Below, piece by piece: positions 10,712-19,054 of a stretch of DNA of 64,000 bases (its first letter is position 1; each line of letters starts with the position of its first letter). Location of the stretch: positions 1 through 64,000 of the forward strand of contig JBFWSG010000014.1 of assembly GCA_050248495.1 (NCBI GenBank). The letters run 5' to 3'. Source of the DNA: DASYDU01 sp050248495 (GTDB taxonomy: Bacteria; Planctomycetota; Planctomycetia; Pirellulales; Lacipirellulaceae). A program made the translations under genes and the position numbers. The notes under the pieces are model-generated. The model ran no database searches. It saw nothing but the letters and a program-made list of their open reading frames with translations, and was not told the origin of the DNA.

Positions 10712-11542
10712 TCAGATCCCAGCGCCGCTGTCTGGATACGGAAAAGTGGCGTCCATTTCGAGGGCGGGTTCGGCGACGGTGCACTTGCCGACGACGCGGG
10801 CGGGGATGCCGGCGACGGTGGTGCGCGGGGGCACGTCGCGGAGGACCACGCTGCCGGCGGCGACTTTCGCGCCCAGGCCGACCTCGATGTTGCCGAGGAT
10901 CTTGGCTCCCGCGCCCAGCAGCACGCCGCGGCGGACTTTGGGGTGGCGGTCGCCGCGTTCCTTGCCGGTGCCGCCGAGCGTGACCTCGTGGAGGATCGAG
11001 ACGTTGTCCTCGACGACCGCCGTCTCGCCGATCACGACGCTCGTGCCGTGGTCGATGATGATGCCCGAGCCGATGCGCGCGGCCGGGTGAACGTCGACGT
11101 CGAAGGCTTCGGAGATGCGATTCTGCAGATGTGCGGCCAGTCCGTGCCGCTCGTTGTTCCAGAGCCAGTGGGCAACGCGATAGGCCTGCAGGGCGTGAAA
11201 GCCTTTGTAGTAGAGGAACGGGTGCGCGTAGCCGCGGGCGGCCGGGTCGCGGGTGCGGGCGGCGAGGAGATCGGCACGAATCGAGGCGCGGATCGACGCG
11301 TCGGCGGCGAAGGCCTCGAGAATCAGGTCGCGGAACAGAATCGTGGGGACTTCGGGAGTTTGCAGCTTGTTGGCCAGGATCACGCTCAGGCCCTCTTCGA
11401 GCGTGGCGTGGCGGAGCACGGTCGAGTGGAGATAGCTGACGAGCATCGGCTCGCGCGCGGCCTCGAAGCGGGCTTCGGACTGGATTTGCTCCCAGACGCC
11501 GTCGTCGGAACTGGCGGATAGATATTCGGTAAGTTCGTCCAT
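10712..11542 (-). CDS. cysE: Serine O-acetyltransferase
   Basis: Transfers acetyl from acetyl-CoA to L-serine, giving O-acetylserine for cysteine synthesis. The 276 residues follow the CysE plan: an N-terminal helical domain (FRDLILEAFAADASI), then a left-handed beta-helix of hexapeptide turns with the family motifs IGSGIIIDHGTSVVIGETA, HEVTLGGTG and RHPKV, and a C-terminal GIPARVVG. The active-site His of DHGT and the second His of RHPKV are present. ATG 11542 begins MDELTEYL. A longer overlapping frame (to 11816) is a shadow. Serine for this enzyme would come from the serC-serA pair at 25-28 kb. Confidence 0.95.
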   Translation of the reverse strand: MDELTEYLSASSDDGVWEQIQSEARFEAAREPMLVSYLHSTVLRHATLEEGLSVILANKLQTPEVPTILFRDLILEAFAADASIRASIRADLLAARTRDPAARGYAHPFLYYKGFHALQAYRVAHWLWNNERHGLAAHLQNRISEAFDVDVHPAARIGSGIIIDHGTSVVIGETAVVEDNVSILHEVTLGGTGKERGDRHPKVRRGVLLGAGAKILGNIEVGLGAKVAAGSVVLRDVPPRTTVAGIPARVVGKCTVAEPALEMDATFPYPDSGAGI

Positions 11543-11693
11543 GGAAAATGGTCTCGCTCGGGGTGTGGCGACAAGGCGACGAGGCAGTCCGCTTGCGTTG
11601 CGATCCTGCAGAGGAGCTCACTGACCGTTGCGAAGCGCGGGCTGTCGGAGGCTTCTCAGTGGCCGATGCCGTGCCCCGTTGGATCGCGTAATC

Positions 11694-11708
11694 GGCGTCG
11701 GAGACGCC
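11694..11708. repeat. REP-like hairpin
   Basis: GGCGTC-GGA-GACGCC is a perfect 6-bp stem with a 3-nt loop. On the minus strand it is preceded by GGGAG, similar to the GGAG/GTAG heads of REP elements. It lies in the 295-bp gene-free stretch 11543-11837, upstream of cysE. Confidence 0.45.
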
Positions 11709-11767
11709 TCCCACAAGATCAATCGCCGCGCAGACCACGATAGGATGTGGGAATGCGAAACTCAAGG

Positions 11768-11818
11768 AGATTCTGCAAGCCTTCGGTCGAGAAGAGCACT
11801 GGCAAGCCAGTGGCACAC
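11768..11818. repeat. Intergenic repeat copy B with the perfect palindrome CACTGGC-AA-GCCAGTG
   Basis: Direct repeat of 10653-10702 (about 82% identity over 49 bases). The palindrome (11797-11812) is perfect here. It begins 20 bases past the stop of the ICMT-like gene at 11838. One difference from copy A (C-to-T with G-to-A in the opposite arm) is compensatory, which suggests the hairpin is maintained. Confidence 0.6.
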
Positions 11819-11837
11819 ATGCACCCGCGGTATGAAG

Positions 11838-12443
11838 TCAGGAGTCGCGGCGGCGAATTCGCGGTAAGAACCTGCCGGTGTGGCGCATGTAGTTCTCGTA
11901 GCTGGGGCCAAAGCGTTCGATTAGTTTTCGCTCTTCGATGGGGGTCCGCGCGACGATCAGGAGGAAAGCGAGGAGGCCCGTGACGGCCAGAAATGCGCTA
12001 GCAGTGAGGAGTATGGTTGCGATCAAGGCGAGGGCAAACGCCACATAAAAAGGATGCCGCACCCAGCGATAGGGTCCATGCGTGACGAGCGTGGCGTCGC
12101 GCCGCGTGACCACGGTGTCGGTCAGATTGTGGCCGAGACTGCGAAATGTCCAGACGAGCAGCCCGCCCGCGGCGATCCCGAATCCAACGCCGCTCCACCG
12201 CGCCCAACCTGGCAAGTGCCACGAAGCCCAAGCCATCGAGCTGGGCTGGATGAGAAACGCGATCAGGCCCGCCATCGAGAGTAGCGCCAGCAAGCGGAGG
12301 CCGACCAGAATCAGCCAACCTTCTTGGCGCCGATCGAGTCTTTCATCGGTGCGAGACCGCATCCGGTGCCAGATACCAAAGGGCGCTAACATCGCAACGC
12401 CGATCAGCAGGATGATCCGAGCCAGGTTGTCGGTCATTTCCAT
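11838..12443 (-). CDS. Isoprenylcysteine carboxyl methyltransferase-like integral membrane protein
   Basis: 201 residues with about five transmembrane segments. The C-terminal third carries the ICMT/PEMT-family signature: GPYRWVRHPFYVA (SAM-side RHP motif), then EERKLIERFGPSYENYMRHTGRFLP at the end. Bacterial members methylate diverse small or lipid substrates; protein prenylation is not expected here, so the substrate is unknown. ATG 12443 and ATG 12437 are both plausible starts. It is flanked by intergenic repeats and is probably transcribed alone. Confidence 0.82.
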   Translation of the reverse strand: MEMTDNLARIILLIGVAMLAPFGIWHRMRSRTDERLDRRQEGWLILVGLRLLALLSMAGLIAFLIQPSSMAWASWHLPGWARWSGVGFGIAAGGLLVWTFRSLGHNLTDTVVTRRDATLVTHGPYRWVRHPFYVAFALALIATILLTASAFLAVTGLLAFLLIVARTPIEERKLIERFGPSYENYMRHTGRFLPRIRRRDS

Positions 12444-12622
12444 AAGCCATCAGCTTACGGGCTGCCGCCTGAACTACAAGAATGTTGAAGCGATTGGTTC
12501 CGGCAACTGCCGGTTAACCTTCGGTTCCAAGACGGTAATGGCAAGGCGGGTGGCGCGCAGCGAAGGCAGAGAAGAGTAGAAGAGAAAAGGGAGGAAAGCA
12601 AGTGACGCGTGGCGATTCTCGT

Positions 12623-12754
12623 TCACTTTGTCCCTTCGGGCATGACCGGGCCTTGCTTGCGCGCCAATTTCTTTTTGCGCTTATCTTCGGCGCGGAGCTT
12701 CTTTTCCATGTCGCGGCGCCGCTTCTCGACGCTGTTTTGATTTTTTCTGGCCAT
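12623..12754 (-). CDS. Very small, highly basic protein
   Basis: 43 residues from ATG 12754 (MARKNQNSVEKRRRDMEKK), of which about 40% are Lys or Arg; the C-terminus contains KRKKKLARKQ. It is predicted to be one long charged helix, like the small basic proteins found in many bacteria that may bind RNA or ribosomes. The longer frame to 12856 includes unlikely His/Pro-rich sequence. It lies downstream of the RRM gene on the same strand with about 140 bases between them, so co-transcription is possible. Confidence 0.6.
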   Translation of the reverse strand: MARKNQNSVEKRRRDMEKKLRAEDKRKKKLARKQGPVMPEGTK

Positions 12755-12895
12755 TCGGGCCCTTACGCAGGGATGATGAGGAGAGTGAGTGAAAGTGTGT
12801 CGGAACAGTGTGGCAAAGAATTCAATACTCGCCGCGCCGCGATGCAGGTTGAGCATCGACGGCGCGGCGAAGGTTTGAACCTCAGCGAGTGGCGC

Positions 12896-13204
12896 TTAAT
12901 AGCGGCGTCCACCACCGTATCCGCCGCGACCGCCACCACCGCCGCCGCTGCGTTCGGCGCGGGGCTTGGCTTCGTTGACGGTCAGCGTGCGGCCGTCATG
13001 TTCTTTGCCATTGAGCGCGTTGGCGGCCGCCAGCGCTTCGTTGTCGCTTTGCATTTCCACAAAGCCAAAGCCCTTGCTGCGCCCGGTGTCGCGGTCGTTG
13101 ATCACTTCGGCGCTCTTCACGGTGCCGAATTCCGCAAACAGCCCTTCGAGTTCGCTGCTCGAGACGTAGTAACCCAAATTGCCACAATAGAGCTTCTTTC
13201 CCAT
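12896..13204 (-). CDS. RRM-type glycine-rich RNA-binding protein
   Basis: A 102-residue protein with one RNA recognition motif: RNP2 KLYCGNLGY near residue 4 and RNP1 KGFGFVEM near residue 44, both with the stacking aromatics. The C-terminal tail is Gly/Arg/Tyr-rich (RSGGGGGGRGGYGGG). This is the layout of cyanobacterial and planctomycete cold-inducible Rbp proteins, which act as RNA chaperones. ATG 13204 has AGGAG 7-8 bases upstream. About 280 bases of non-coding sequence precede it (13205-13483), room for a long regulated leader, but no known thermosensor is recognised. Confidence 0.92.
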   Translation of the reverse strand: MGKKLYCGNLGYYVSSSELEGLFAEFGTVKSAEVINDRDTGRSKGFGFVEMQSDNEALAAANALNGKEHDGRTLTVNEAKPRAERSGGGGGGRGGYGGGRRY

Positions 13205-13483
13205 GATGCATCTCCTGAATCTGGAAAGAGGGACGCCGCTCGCCGTTATACTTTCGGAGCGGCCGTGAAAGGGGCCAGCCGTGGAGGCCCGCCAGGAGGT
13301 GCGGCCGAAAGAATAGGAGCCAGCCGACGCAAAGAAGAACCGGCAGCAGATACACGTTCGCTGTACCAACCGGAGTCATTGTGACGACAATCGCGGTTGA
13401 AACTAGCCCAAAAGTTGCTGCCCAAGCTTTTTGTGACAAATAAACTGCGAGCGCGGTGGATTATCTGCGAGCGGGGCCACAAC

Positions 13484-13846
13484 ATGGATACAATGGAGGC
13501 TCAGGACAATTCCAATCCAACTTCCTTCGCCATAACGCCCATACGCCCAACTGAACGGAACTATGTGAGCATTCTCAAACCGACGCCGATCGCTCCGCAA
13601 GTTGTGCGCGGTCTATGTCCCGTCTGTGGTAAGCCGTCGTACTCACGGGACGGAATCCATCCCCAGTGTTCTCTAGATCAAGCCGACGCAATCCGCTATG
13701 CCAAATTGCAGGCGGAGCGCAAAGCACAACCTAAGGCGGCGAAAGAGCCTCACCGTCGGCATTTTTCGAAGAGCTGTCCGGTCTGCAAAGCGAACGTGCA
13801 TGTGCGCGTGGGCGTCTGTTCTTGCGGCCATGTGTTTTCGCGCTGA
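13484..13846 (+). CDS. Zinc-ribbon hypothetical protein
   Basis: 120 residues from ATG 13484 (MDTMEAQ). It has a disordered N-terminus, then a zinc knuckle (LCPVCGKPS with a later C in HPQCS), a basic linker (RKAQPKAAKEPHRR) and a compact C-terminal ribbon (SCPVCKANVHVRVGVCSCGHVF). The C-terminal ribbon is of the type found in nucleic-acid-binding accessory proteins. The frame is open to 13397, but the N-terminal part would be unlike the family. It is divergent from the RRM gene. Confidence 0.6.
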   Translation: MDTMEAQDNSNPTSFAITPIRPTERNYVSILKPTPIAPQVVRGLCPVCGKPSYSRDGIHPQCSLDQADAIRYAKLQAERKAQPKAAKEPHRRHFSKSCPVCKANVHVRVGVCSCGHVFSR

Positions 13847-13954
13847 GCAGTCGCCACGCCAATCGGTGACGTTTCAAGAGCGCCGGAAGAACTGTGCATC
13901 AATCGTTCGAGCGTTGGTTTGAGCTGCGGTCGGCAACCTTTGATCACTAACGGA

Positions 13955-13968
13955 ACTCGCAAGCGAGT
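13955..13968. repeat. REP-like palindrome ACTCGC-AA-GCGAGT
   Basis: Perfect 6-bp stem with the same central GCAAGC as the 11797-11812 palindrome, followed by GGTGCC instead of GGCAC. It lies 28 bases beyond the stop of the dehydrogenase gene (13996), on the side into which that gene is transcribed. Confidence 0.45.
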
Positions 13969-13995
13969 GGTGCCCCAGCGATTAGAGTCTGGCCT

Positions 13996-15006
13996 CTACG
14001 CGCCGGAGAGCTCGGCAGCCGTGAGTTCGTTCAAGAGCGGTTGCTGCCGGGCGTAGCGGTCGACGTTGGTGAGGAAGATCGTCCAGAGTCGCTCGAGGAA
14101 TGCCGGATTCAGGCTCGAACCGGAGATATGGGGTGTGATGATCACGTTGGGGAATTGCCAGAGCGGGTGGTCGGACGGCAGGGGATTGTGATGGTGGGTA
14201 TCGAGGGCGGCGCCGGCGATTCCGCCTTCCAGGAGCGCGGCCAGCAGAGCCGCTTCGTCGATGATCTGTCCGCGGGCCGGGTTGAGCAGAAAGGCTCGCC
14301 GCGGCAGGAGGGCGAGCTCGCGGCTGCCGATGAGGCCGGCGGTCGCCTTCGTGAGCGGCATGGCGACGACGAGGAAGTCGACGTCGCTCAAGAACTCCGC
14401 CTCTTCGCCCGCTTTGAACACGCGATGGGGCAGCGTGGCGTCGGGGTCGCCCGTGCCGGGGACAGTGAACATGTCGTGCCGCGGCCGCACGCCGGAGCGC
14501 GACAACACGTGGACTCGCATGCCGAAGAGTCGCGCGACGCGAGCCGTTTCGCGGCCGATGCCACCGTAGCCCCAGATGCCGACCGTCTTGCCGCGAATCT
14601 CGGACTGGAACTCGGCGGAGCGGTCCCAGTGGCCGCGTTCCTGGTGGCGGATCATCTGCCGCAGGTTCCGCGCGAGGTTGATCATCATGGCGATGTTCCA
14701 CTCGGCGATCGGCACATCGAAACAGCCGCGGGCATTGGTGGCACGGACGCCGTGGGCAGCGAGGTCGAGACCAAACAGCTGCGAATAGCCGGTCGAGGCG
14801 ATCTGAATCCACTTGAGTTGCTTCAAGTCGGCGTGATTCGTGGGCGGCAGCGTGCAGAACAGGACGTCGACTTCGCGGAGTCGGGCGGGATCAATCTCGC
14901 GGGCTCGTTCTTCCGGCAGATCCACAAGATCGATCGTGACGTCGCTCCGCGCGCGGAGCGCGGCGAGCGAAGGGGCATGCGCGGCGACGTCGATGAGAAT
15001 CTTCAT
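13996..15006 (-). CDS. D-isomer-specific 2-hydroxyacid dehydrogenase
   Basis: 336 residues of the formate/glycerate/D-2-hydroxyacid dehydrogenase family, which reduce 2-oxoacids or oxidise 2-hydroxyacids with NAD(P). The Rossmann motif GIWGYGGIGRETARV is near residue 147, the catalytic Arg region is LLNPARGQIID, and the C-terminal catalytic HIS is in ITPHISG. The start overlaps the stop of the preceding enolase-superfamily gene in a TGATG junction, so the two are translationally coupled and likely share a pathway on a hydroxyacid or sugar acid. ATG 15006 is chosen for that coupling. Substrate is unknown. Confidence 0.9.
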   Translation of the reverse strand: MKILIDVAAHAPSLAALRARSDVTIDLVDLPEERAREIDPARLREVDVLFCTLPPTNHADLKQLKWIQIASTGYSQLFGLDLAAHGVRATNARGCFDVPIAEWNIAMMINLARNLRQMIRHQERGHWDRSAEFQSEIRGKTVGIWGYGGIGRETARVARLFGMRVHVLSRSGVRPRHDMFTVPGTGDPDATLPHRVFKAGEEAEFLSDVDFLVVAMPLTKATAGLIGSRELALLPRRAFLLNPARGQIIDEAALLAALLEGGIAGAALDTHHHNPLPSDHPLWQFPNVIITPHISGSSLNPAFLERLWTIFLTNVDRYARQQPLLNELTAAELSGA

Positions 15007-16220
15007 CAGGTAACCAGCAGCTTGCCGGGGACGCTGTTGAATTCGCCGCTGCCGGGGACGAACGGATAGCGGCGGCGCGTTTCGTCGGTCAGCACGATGC
15101 CGAGCCCCGGCCGTTCGGGCGGAAGGACGTATCCGTCTTCGATCTTGAGGCTGCCGTCGATCACTTCGGAATGGAGGCCGGCGAAGTCGGGGGCAACTTC
15201 GAGAATGCAGGTGTTCTCGGCGGCGAACCCCGCGTGGATGTTCTGCATCAGCGAGCCGCCGGCGCCCCAGGCGTGCGTGGCAATGCGGCGGCCGCGGTCG
15301 GCCATCATCCGGGCAACCTGGAGAAACTCGCCGAGCCCGCCGGTGAAGGAGGCATCCGGCTGGGCGATGTCGAACGCATCCTGCTCGGCGAAGACCTTCC
15401 ATTCGGAGGCGGCGGTGAGACATTCGCCGCCGGCGATCGGCGTCGACGTCGCGCGGCAGAGCTCGGCGTAGGCGGCCGGGTCGGTGTAGGGCAGCGGCTC
15501 TTCCAGAAACAACAGGTCGTGCGGCTCCAGAGCGCGGGCCACCGCCGTGGCGACGTCCAGCGACCAGGCGGTGCCGAGCGTGTTCCCCATATGGGCATCG
15601 AGCATGAGCGCGACGTCGCGGCCGAAACGCGTGCGCAGGAAGTTGATCTTCGCCGCCTCAAAGTCGGCAGACACGGCGGCTTGCGACGGAATGTGCCAAC
15701 CATCGTCTTGCGAGTGACAACCGGCGCCGACTTTCACCCCGCGAAAACCCAGAGCCAGGTAGTGGTCGACCTTCTTCGCCAATTTGTCGAGCGGATAGTT
15801 GCTCGGCCCGCCGGTTGCGTAGCAGGGCAGGCGGCGATGTTGCGTGCCGCCGAGCAGTTCGAAAACCGGCCGCCGCTCTAGCTTGCCTTTCAGGTCCCAG
15901 AGGGCCGCCTCGATGCCGTTAAGGACAACGACGCCGAGTCCGACGCGGCACCAGAAGTTGCCGCAGTGATACATCCGCCGCCAAAGCTCGGGAATGTCGT
16001 CGACATTTTGCCCGTGGAGGATCGGTTTGAAGAACTCGACGATCGGCGGCACCGCCTCGGGGCAGAAGTAGCCCGCGTACGTTTCGCCAAGGCCGGTGAA
16101 AGCGCAGTCGGTGTAAATTTCTATGAATGCCGCGCTCCGCAGCTTCCGCGCTTCGCGGAGAAACGGATCGTTCGTCGAGGGTCCCGTGAGCAGCGTGGTG
16201 CGGACGTCGGTGATGCGCAT
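15006..16220 (-). CDS. Enolase-superfamily enzyme (mandelate racemase/muconate lactonizing type)
   Basis: 404 residues. Enzymes of this group abstract a proton next to a carboxylate and then racemise, dehydrate or cyclise the product. Visible active-site residues are K163 (VKVGAG), metal ligands D208 (LMLDAH), E240 (LFLEEP) and E266 (GGE), and base H316 (ATHAWG). The K and H pair with intact D/E/E ligands resembles acid-sugar dehydratases of the mandelate-racemase group. It is the first gene of a two-gene operon with the hydroxyacid dehydrogenase. A dehydratase making a 2-keto-3-deoxy acid for the dehydrogenase is a reasonable but unproven idea. Confidence 0.88.
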   Translation of the reverse strand: MRITDVRTTLLTGPSTNDPFLREARKLRSAAFIEIYTDCAFTGLGETYAGYFCPEAVPPIVEFFKPILHGQNVDDIPELWRRMYHCGNFWCRVGLGVVVLNGIEAALWDLKGKLERRPVFELLGGTQHRRLPCYATGGPSNYPLDKLAKKVDHYLALGFRGVKVGAGCHSQDDGWHIPSQAAVSADFEAAKINFLRTRFGRDVALMLDAHMGNTLGTAWSLDVATAVARALEPHDLLFLEEPLPYTDPAAYAELCRATSTPIAGGECLTAASEWKVFAEQDAFDIAQPDASFTGGLGEFLQVARMMADRGRRIATHAWGAGGSLMQNIHAGFAAENTCILEVAPDFAGLHSEVIDGSLKIEDGYVLPPERPGLGIVLTDETRRRYPFVPGSGEFNSVPGKLLVT

Positions 16221-16238
16221 GGCTGGCGGGGCGAGTGG

Positions 16239-17360
16239 CTAGGGGGCGTCGCTGGAAACAGCGTTGAGTGGCAGCGCGAGGACGGAGGGCGTGCGAACCG
16301 AAGCGCGCACTTCGCCGCCGACGACCACGACCTGGTCCCGCCAGAAGCAGCAAGGGGCCGCAATCATCGGCGCGGGACCGCTGTCGCCGGGAGCATCGCG
16401 ATCGGCGGCCGGCGTGGTGGGGAGCAGCGGTCCCGGTCGCCAGGAGTTCCGCGTGAGGTCGTAGAGCAGCGTTTTGGCCGCGAAGCCGGGATGCTCACGA
16501 GGCGGGCCTGGGAAGACCGTCGCGTAGCCGCCGATCACGAGGATTCGGCCGTCGATCACCGGGCAGGGCGAGGCGGGGCCGACGCGCGGCTCCGGCAAAT
16601 CTGACAGCTGCTCCCAAGTGCCAGACAAAGTGTCGAAACAATAAAACGATTTCGATGGTCGCGGAGTTCCGCTGTCATCGAAGCCGATGCCGCCGAGAAG
16701 ATAGAGATCGTCGCCAAATTTGGCGGCAGCGGCGACATGCACGCCGGGCCCGGGCATGTCATCGTGTCGTTGCCACTGGGCAGCGGCGTCAATCGGCTCG
16801 ATCGCGAGCGACCAGGTTTCAGTACCGGCGGACTTTGAATCCGGTGCGGCGATTCCGCCCACCACATAGAGCCGGCCGCCGACAATCTCTGCAGCCGCGT
16901 AGCCAACGGGATGCGGCAGGTCGGCGAGGCGCGTGAACTCGAAGTCGTCGCCGCGGGCCGTGATTCGCCACACTTCATGTCGGCAGCCGCTCTCGCTCAC
17001 GCCGCCCGCGAGATAGATGGCATCCTCGGTGGCAGCGCTGGCGAAATGGCCAACCTTAACAGGCAGGCGGCGCGGGTGTTCGACCCATGGGCCACCGGTT
17101 GACTGCAGCGTGAAGATGCGATCGCTGAATTGCTTGTCGCCGCCCAGCCATTTCGGCTTGTCACGGAATTGTGATCCGCCGCCCGCGACCAACCGGCCGT
17201 TTAACACACCGGCGAACATGCCACCGTATCCGACCGGATCAGGCAGCGAGGGCAACTGGCGCCAGTGGTTGCGCGCCGCGTCGTCCGTTGGTTCGGCGGC
17301 CAGCGCGCTCCCGGCCACTAGGACCATGGGGATCAGCGATAAAGCGGCGATCGGTCTCAT
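16239..17360 (-). CDS. Secreted kelch-repeat protein (sialate mutarotase-like)
   Basis: 373 residues. The N-terminus is a signal peptide (MRPIAALSLIPMVLVAGSALAAEP). The mature part has repeated kelch blades, seen as double-Gly units (YLAGGVSES, YVVGGIA, YLLGGIG, LVIGGYA, VVVGGEV), predicting a six-bladed propeller. Kelch proteins of this type include N-acetylneuraminate epimerase (NanM). The divergently transcribed neighbour is sialidase-like, which fits a glycan-linked role. The frame reaches 17492, but ATG 17360 gives a clean signal peptide. The stop lies 18 bases before the enolase-superfamily start, so the three minus-strand genes 17360 to 13996 may be one operon. Confidence 0.75.
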   Translation of the reverse strand: MRPIAALSLIPMVLVAGSALAAEPTDDAARNHWRQLPSLPDPVGYGGMFAGVLNGRLVAGGGSQFRDKPKWLGGDKQFSDRIFTLQSTGGPWVEHPRRLPVKVGHFASAATEDAIYLAGGVSESGCRHEVWRITARGDDFEFTRLADLPHPVGYAAAEIVGGRLYVVGGIAAPDSKSAGTETWSLAIEPIDAAAQWQRHDDMPGPGVHVAAAAKFGDDLYLLGGIGFDDSGTPRPSKSFYCFDTLSGTWEQLSDLPEPRVGPASPCPVIDGRILVIGGYATVFPGPPREHPGFAAKTLLYDLTRNSWRPGPLLPTTPAADRDAPGDSGPAPMIAAPCCFWRDQVVVVGGEVRASVRTPSVLALPLNAVSSDAP

Positions 17361-17453
17361 GTTACCGTCGTCCGCCGAGTTCGATTCCACTTCCCGTCGG
17401 TCGGAAGAATCGGCGGAATCTGGCATAGATCGGCAGGAATGCGATAGACAGCC

Positions 17454-17463
17454 TGTACGTACA
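17454..17463. promoter_or_regulatory. Palindrome TGTACGTACA in the divergent kelch/sialidase promoter region
   Basis: A perfect 10-bp palindrome followed by a half-site-like TTGTAC (17466-17471) in the 175-bp divergent intergenic region, 94 bases from the kelch start and 73 from the sialidase start. GT-N(0-2)-AC palindromes are typical of GntR-family operators. No regulator gene is adjacent, so the assignment is tentative. Confidence 0.35.
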
Positions 17464-17535
17464 TCTTGTACTATAGCGGGGGTCGGTACCATGTCAACCG
17501 CAGCTCAAACGACCTCCACGTAAGGACGCTGTTCA

Positions 17536-18918
17536 ATGGAAAGATCCAGACGCGTGTTTCTCCAGAGTTCGGCCGCGGCGGCGATCGGCCTGCCGGCGGT
17601 CGCTGCATCTGGCGCCGCCAGCGAGACGAAGACGAAGCCGGCAGAAAAAACCGCGGCCGTCGCAGAGAACACGCCCCAGGTGCTCGAAGCGGATGGTCGG
17701 CTGCGGCTCGACTTTGGCGAAGAACAGATGGTGCTCGACGGCGGTTTGCAGCCGTCGATGTTTCGCATGAAGACCGGCGCGTTCGTAGTGCAAGCGCAGG
17801 TGCCGGATGCGCCGTTCCCCTCTAAGCGGATGCACTATCCCTGGGCGATGAAGACGATCGTGTCGCGGGACCAGTGCCAGAGTTGGACTCACATTCCGCT
17901 CAAACCGGGTGAGAACGGCCTGAATCTCGAAGGGGGCGGATTGCAGCTGCGGGATGGCCGCATTGTGGCGCTCGATACGTACGTCACGCCGGGCGACGGT
18001 GCTGACCGAGGCGTCGGTCAACTCTACGAATCGAATGACGACTGGCAGACGGTCAACGGGCCAATCGACGTGCCGTTCGATTTGCCGGAAATCGACTTCT
18101 ATGTCTCAAAAGACGACGGCGGGCGGCCACACGACGCGGCGCGACTCCACCGGCGGATTCTGGAGCTTCCGAACGGCGATTTGCTCGCCACGATGTATGG
18201 CTGCCTGAAGGGGGACAACACGCCTTGCACCTATCGCCCGGCGATGATGAAGTCGCGGACTTTGCTCGTGCGATCGAATGACGGCGGCGCCAGCTGGAAG
18301 TTGGTGTCGACGATTGCAGTCGATCCGGCCGTCGGCACGGAGGGTTTCAACGAGCTGGTGCTGGCACGGGTGAGCCACGGCGAGCACGCAGGACGGCTAA
18401 TTTGCTTCATGCGGACCGGCCGCGAATTGTACGAAACATTCTCTGACGACGAGGGGAAAACGTGGAGCAAGCCGCAGCCGCGAGTGTTCGCCGGCCTGGA
18501 TATCAACCGGACGGAGTTATGGGTCGACATGTTTCGGCATGTCAAAGGCCACGGCGGCAAGCTGCTCGATGAGCAGAATCCCGATGATCTCAAGGGTGCG
18601 GTGGTGGACCCCGACCTGATCGAACTGCGGAGCGGACTCCTCGTGGCGGCGTTCGGCGTGCGAATTCCACAAAAGGCCTGCTGGCCGAATTGCCAGCACT
18701 TCTGGAACGGTAACTACCTGGCCTTCAGCTCCGATCACGGCGAGACTTGGCCGAATGTCGTGCGGCTCACTTCCGGCGTGATCACCACCCACTACATGGC
18801 GATCGAAGAAACGGCGACGGACAACGAGGTGTTCGTGTTGTACGACTACGGCTCCTGGGGGCGTGAAACGCGCTACATTTGCGGCCGCATGGTAAGCGTT
18901 GAACTACGGGTTGGCTAA
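17536..18918 (+). CDS. Tat-exported exo-alpha-sialidase-like (BNR/Asp-box) protein
   Basis: 460 residues. It begins with a twin-arginine signal (RSRRVFLQSSAAAAIGLPAVA), so it is folded before export. The mature protein is a predicted six-bladed propeller with three Asp boxes (SNDGGASW, SDDEGKTW, SSDHGETW) as in GH33 sialidases and their relatives. The Arg triad of true sialidases cannot be confirmed by eye, so it may act on another glycan. ATG 17536 has AAGGACG 7 bases upstream. It is divergent from the kelch gene and shares its regulatory region. Confidence 0.78.
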   Translation: MERSRRVFLQSSAAAAIGLPAVAASGAASETKTKPAEKTAAVAENTPQVLEADGRLRLDFGEEQMVLDGGLQPSMFRMKTGAFVVQAQVPDAPFPSKRMHYPWAMKTIVSRDQCQSWTHIPLKPGENGLNLEGGGLQLRDGRIVALDTYVTPGDGADRGVGQLYESNDDWQTVNGPIDVPFDLPEIDFYVSKDDGGRPHDAARLHRRILELPNGDLLATMYGCLKGDNTPCTYRPAMMKSRTLLVRSNDGGASWKLVSTIAVDPAVGTEGFNELVLARVSHGEHAGRLICFMRTGRELYETFSDDEGKTWSKPQPRVFAGLDINRTELWVDMFRHVKGHGGKLLDEQNPDDLKGAVVDPDLIELRSGLLVAAFGVRIPQKACWPNCQHFWNGNYLAFSSDHGETWPNVVRLTSGVITTHYMAIEETATDNEVFVLYDYGSWGRETRYICGRMVSVELRVG

Positions 18919-18922
18919 GGCC

Positions 18923-18949
18923 GGCAATGGTCACAAAAAATTCATTGCC
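18923..18949. terminator. Possible bidirectional terminator-like inverted repeat between convergent genes
   Basis: GGCAATG (18923-18929) and CATTGCC (18943-18949) form a 7-bp stem with an A-rich 13-nt loop, followed on the right by an A-run. It sits just after the sialidase stop and faces the convergent kinase gene. The stem has only moderate GC and the flanking runs are imperfect, so the call is weak. Confidence 0.3.
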
Positions 18950-19054
18950 ATCGAAAAAATTCGGGGCCGAAGCAGAAAGCAGTTCGAGACGGGCGAATAA
19001 TTGCGGCATTAGAGCCGACGGACTGACTAGGTGCACGGCTCAGCGGCCGAGCGG

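Noticed and set aside
10692..11816. 374-codon frame overlapping cysE
   Set aside because: Pro/Arg-rich translation, no motif; the cysE frame has the complete beta-helix motifs and catalytic His residues.
12623..12856. Longer 77-residue version of the small basic protein
   Set aside because: The extra N-terminal residues are His/Pro/Phe-rich and lack a Shine-Dalgarno; ATG 12754 gives the conserved-looking protein.
14041..15069. Plus-strand frame of 342 codons over the hydroxyacid dehydrogenase
   Set aside because: Antisense shadow; no recognisable domain, and the opposite strand has Rossmann and catalytic motifs.
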